Assembly: GCA_964480525.1 (NCBI GenBank)
Contig: CAYZOV010000014.1
Coordinates: 1 to 40,572, forward strand
From: JAAZZIT01 sp964480525
GTDB lineage: Bacteria > Bacillota > Clostridia > Oscillospirales > Ruminococcaceae
Length of the DNA stretch: 40,572 bases
Reading direction: 5' to 3'
The notes under the pieces are model-generated. The model saw only the letters and a list, made by a program, of their open reading frames with translations. It had not been told where the DNA came from and searched no databases. The first letter of the stretch is position 1. Each line of letters starts with the position of its first letter. A program made the translations under genes and the position numbers. Positions 39,464 through 40,572 of this stretch are shown here, piece by piece.

Positions 39464-39721
39464 TTAGTTTGCCTTGTTAGCAAGTTTAGCAAGCTGTGAC
39501 TTCTTTCTTGCAGCCTTGTTTTTGTGCATAACGCCCTTAGCGCAAGCCTTGTCAACCTTTTTGATAGCTGTTGTTACAGCAACATCAACGTTTTCGTTAG
39601 CTTCAACAGCAGCGTTAGCCTTTTTGATAGCTGTTTTGAGGTCTGACTTGATAGCCTTGTTTCTGAGAGTTTTGGTTTCGATAACCTTTACTCTTTTCTT
39701 AGCTGACTTAATGTTTGGCAT
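39464..39721 (-). CDS. rpsT: 30S ribosomal protein S20
   Basis: An 85-aa, Lys/Ala-rich, all-helical protein that binds 16S rRNA early in 30S assembly. The N-terminus MPNIKSAKKRVKVIETKTLRN and the C-terminal region KACAKGVMHKNKAARKKSQLAKLANKA are typical. The ribosome binding site is GGGAGG. The leader holds a hairpin whose loop can pair with that ribosome binding site. It has its own promoter at 39821-39849. Confidence 0.97.
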   Translation of the reverse strand: MPNIKSAKKRVKVIETKTLRNKAIKSDLKTAIKKANAAVEANENVDVAVTTAIKKVDKACAKGVMHKNKAARKKSQLAKLANKAN

Positions 39722-39729
39722 AAAAAAAT

Positions 39730-39794
39730 CCTCCCGATAAAAACTTTTCGCTTATTTTGTAAGACAACTGTACGACTGAGAGGTGAGTACAGTT
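39730..39794 (-). promoter_or_regulatory. rpsT leader hairpin with possible Shine-Dalgarno pairing
   Basis: On the mRNA strand AACTGTAC and GTACAGTT (39766-39773 and 39787-39794) form an 8-bp perfect stem with a 13-nt loop. The loop contains CCTCTC, which can pair with all six bases of the GGGAGG ribosome binding site (39730-39735), with one G-U pair. This would be a pseudoknot controlling translation; it is inferred from complementarity only. Confidence 0.35.
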
Positions 39795-39820
39795 TGCGAT
39801 ATTAAACAAGCATTAGAAAT

Positions 39821-39849
39821 ATAATAACACACCTTGCGAAAAAAAGCAA
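39821..39849 (-). promoter_or_regulatory. rpsT promoter
   Basis: Minus strand TTGCTT (39844-39849), 17 bp, TATTAT (39821-39826). The leader is about 95 nt. Confidence 0.55.
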
Positions 39850-39948
39850 GAGCCAATGCGAAAAATTTTCAATAAAAATCGGGCAAAACTTTGGTTATTT
39901 TTCACATAAAGGGGGAAACTAAGGGTGCGACAGAAGAAAAAAGCGAAG

Positions 39949-40310
39949 ATTTTTTTAAAACCCGACTTTTTTGAGAAAGGTGTAATTTGATACTAGCCAA
40001 AATTTGAGGTGGGTCGGCGTTTCTGCCAAACGCTCTTTCAAAGTTTGTTATAACCGCACTTTGTCTTTTGTAACTGTAACTCTGCCGTGAATCCTAACTA
40101 TCTCCCAAAGTCCGTCAGAAAAATAAAGTTTTTGGTCAAGCCTTTTGAAAACGTACCGTTTTCATCATTTCACCTCACCACGCTTTTGTTTGGGCGGATA
40201 TGTTTGTTTTGTTCGGTGGCGAAGTTTGAAATGGTTTAAAGTTTTAGTTTTTCGCTAACTTTGAAACTTCGTCAGAACATAAAAGTTTTCGTCCACCTTT
40301 TTCAAAAGGT
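39949..40310. repeat. Second repeat island, homologous to 11332-11800
   Basis: Shares in the same order GATTTTTTTAAAACCC, CCAAAATTTGAGG, TTCTGCCAAACGCTCTTTCA, TAACTGTAACTCTGCCGT, CCTTTTGAAAACGTACCG, then a diverged spacer, AGTTTGAAATGGTTTAAAG and CGTCAGAACATAAAAGTTTT. A mini-ORF start like that of copy C is present on the minus strand at 40165-40168 behind GAGGTGA, but the frame stops after MMKTVRFQKA. Downstream, out of frame, VRIHGRVTVTK is still readable. Confidence 0.8.
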
Positions 40311-40572
40311 GGTGGGGGTTGAGGGGGCAACGCCCCTCATCGCTGCTCGCAAGCAGCGAAATCCCCTATTCCATTAAGCGTTTTTCGGGGGGGGAGCAAA
40401 AACATAAGCCATTATGTTTTTGCGATGGGGGACTTTTCAAGTAAAAAGTCCCCCTACTTGCAAGGTTTAGCAAACTCCCCTCGCAAAATAGTCCGGTGGA
40501 CTATTTTGCGACGTACAAAGTTTGACAGCTTTAAAAAGCTAGGCAAACTTTCTTGTCGGCAACTAAAGTTTG
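40293..40572. repeat. String of perfect stem-loops
   Basis: Eight inverted repeats in 280 bp. CCACCTTTT/AAAAGGTGG (40293-40312); GAGGGG/CCCCTC (40321-40338); CGCTGCT-CGCA-AGCAGCG (40341-40358); GCAAAAACATAA-GCCA-TTATGTTTTTGC (40396-40423); GGGGGACTTTT/AAAAGTCCCCC (40427-40454). Then TCGCAAAATAGTCC-GGT-GGACTATTTTGCGA (40481-40511); AGCTTT/AAAGCT (40527-40540); CAAACTTT/AAAGTTTG (40544-40572). No gene is seen; the string continues to the window edge. Confidence 0.9.

Overview
The window looks like chromosome from a low-GC, spore-forming, fibre-degrading Clostridia bacterium, most likely of the Ruminococcus/Oscillospiraceae type. That placement is inferred from gene content and style: SpoIIP and a SpoVAC-like protein, purine-rich AGGAGG-type ribosome binding sites, a large wall-anchored GH5 glycanase with a VPNTG sorting motif, a Thr/Pro-rich LCP protein, and cytoplasmic alpha-glucan enzymes. 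Most genes are ordinary housekeeping genes. Many have near-consensus sigma-A promoters with exactly 17 bp between the hexamers. No tRNA, rRNA, phage or transposase gene was seen.

Layout. 1-374: three exact-period 116-bp repeats, each with three hairpins, with a promoter pointing into them. 0.4-4.8 kb: a FemAB-type transferase, the ferrous iron operon feoA-feoB-(Cys-rich small membrane protein), and a CBS-pair protein. 4.9-11.2 kb (minus strand): folC, uvrC, a membrane-anchored metallophosphoesterase, a signal-peptidase-like protein lacking the catalytic residues, and an SLC13/ArsB-type permease. 11.3-12.2 kb: gene-poor, repeat-rich island. 12.3-16.4 kb: a small membrane protein, valS, and divergently a eukaryotic-type HisA. 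16.5-22.5 kb: a GH13 amylase, then a minus-strand run mraY-like, pssA, psd, pulA. 22.6-25.3 kb: nth, an XRE regulator, and two divergent lipoproteins, one with CxxC repeats. 25.4-28.8 kb: ilvB-ilvN-ilvC preceded by a 50-aa membrane protein. 29-35.2 kb: spoIIP, a PduL-type phosphotransacylase, an LCP protein, a spoVAC-like gene, a YfcE-type phosphodiesterase and three short genes of unknown function. 35.3-39.7 kb: the GH5 wall protein and rpsT. 39.9-40.6 kb: a second repeat island ending in a string of perfect hairpins.

The most unusual material is the intergenic repeat family found at three places (1-374, 11.33-12.1 kb, 39.95-40.57 kb). It is modular, built from hairpins whose stems differ while linkers stay conserved. 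In one module it carries repeated mini-ORFs of about 42 codons (MKTVRFQKGGRKL...), some behind good ribosome binding sites. These may be transcribed structured RNAs, mobile mini-elements, or genes for very short proteins; sequence alone does not decide. Other leads are a possible Shine-Dalgarno-sequestering leader on rpsT, a catalytically dead signal-peptidase homologue, a eukaryotic-type HisA outside any his operon, a cre-like site on the cellulase promoter, and palindromic operators at the amylase and XRE/lipoprotein promoters.
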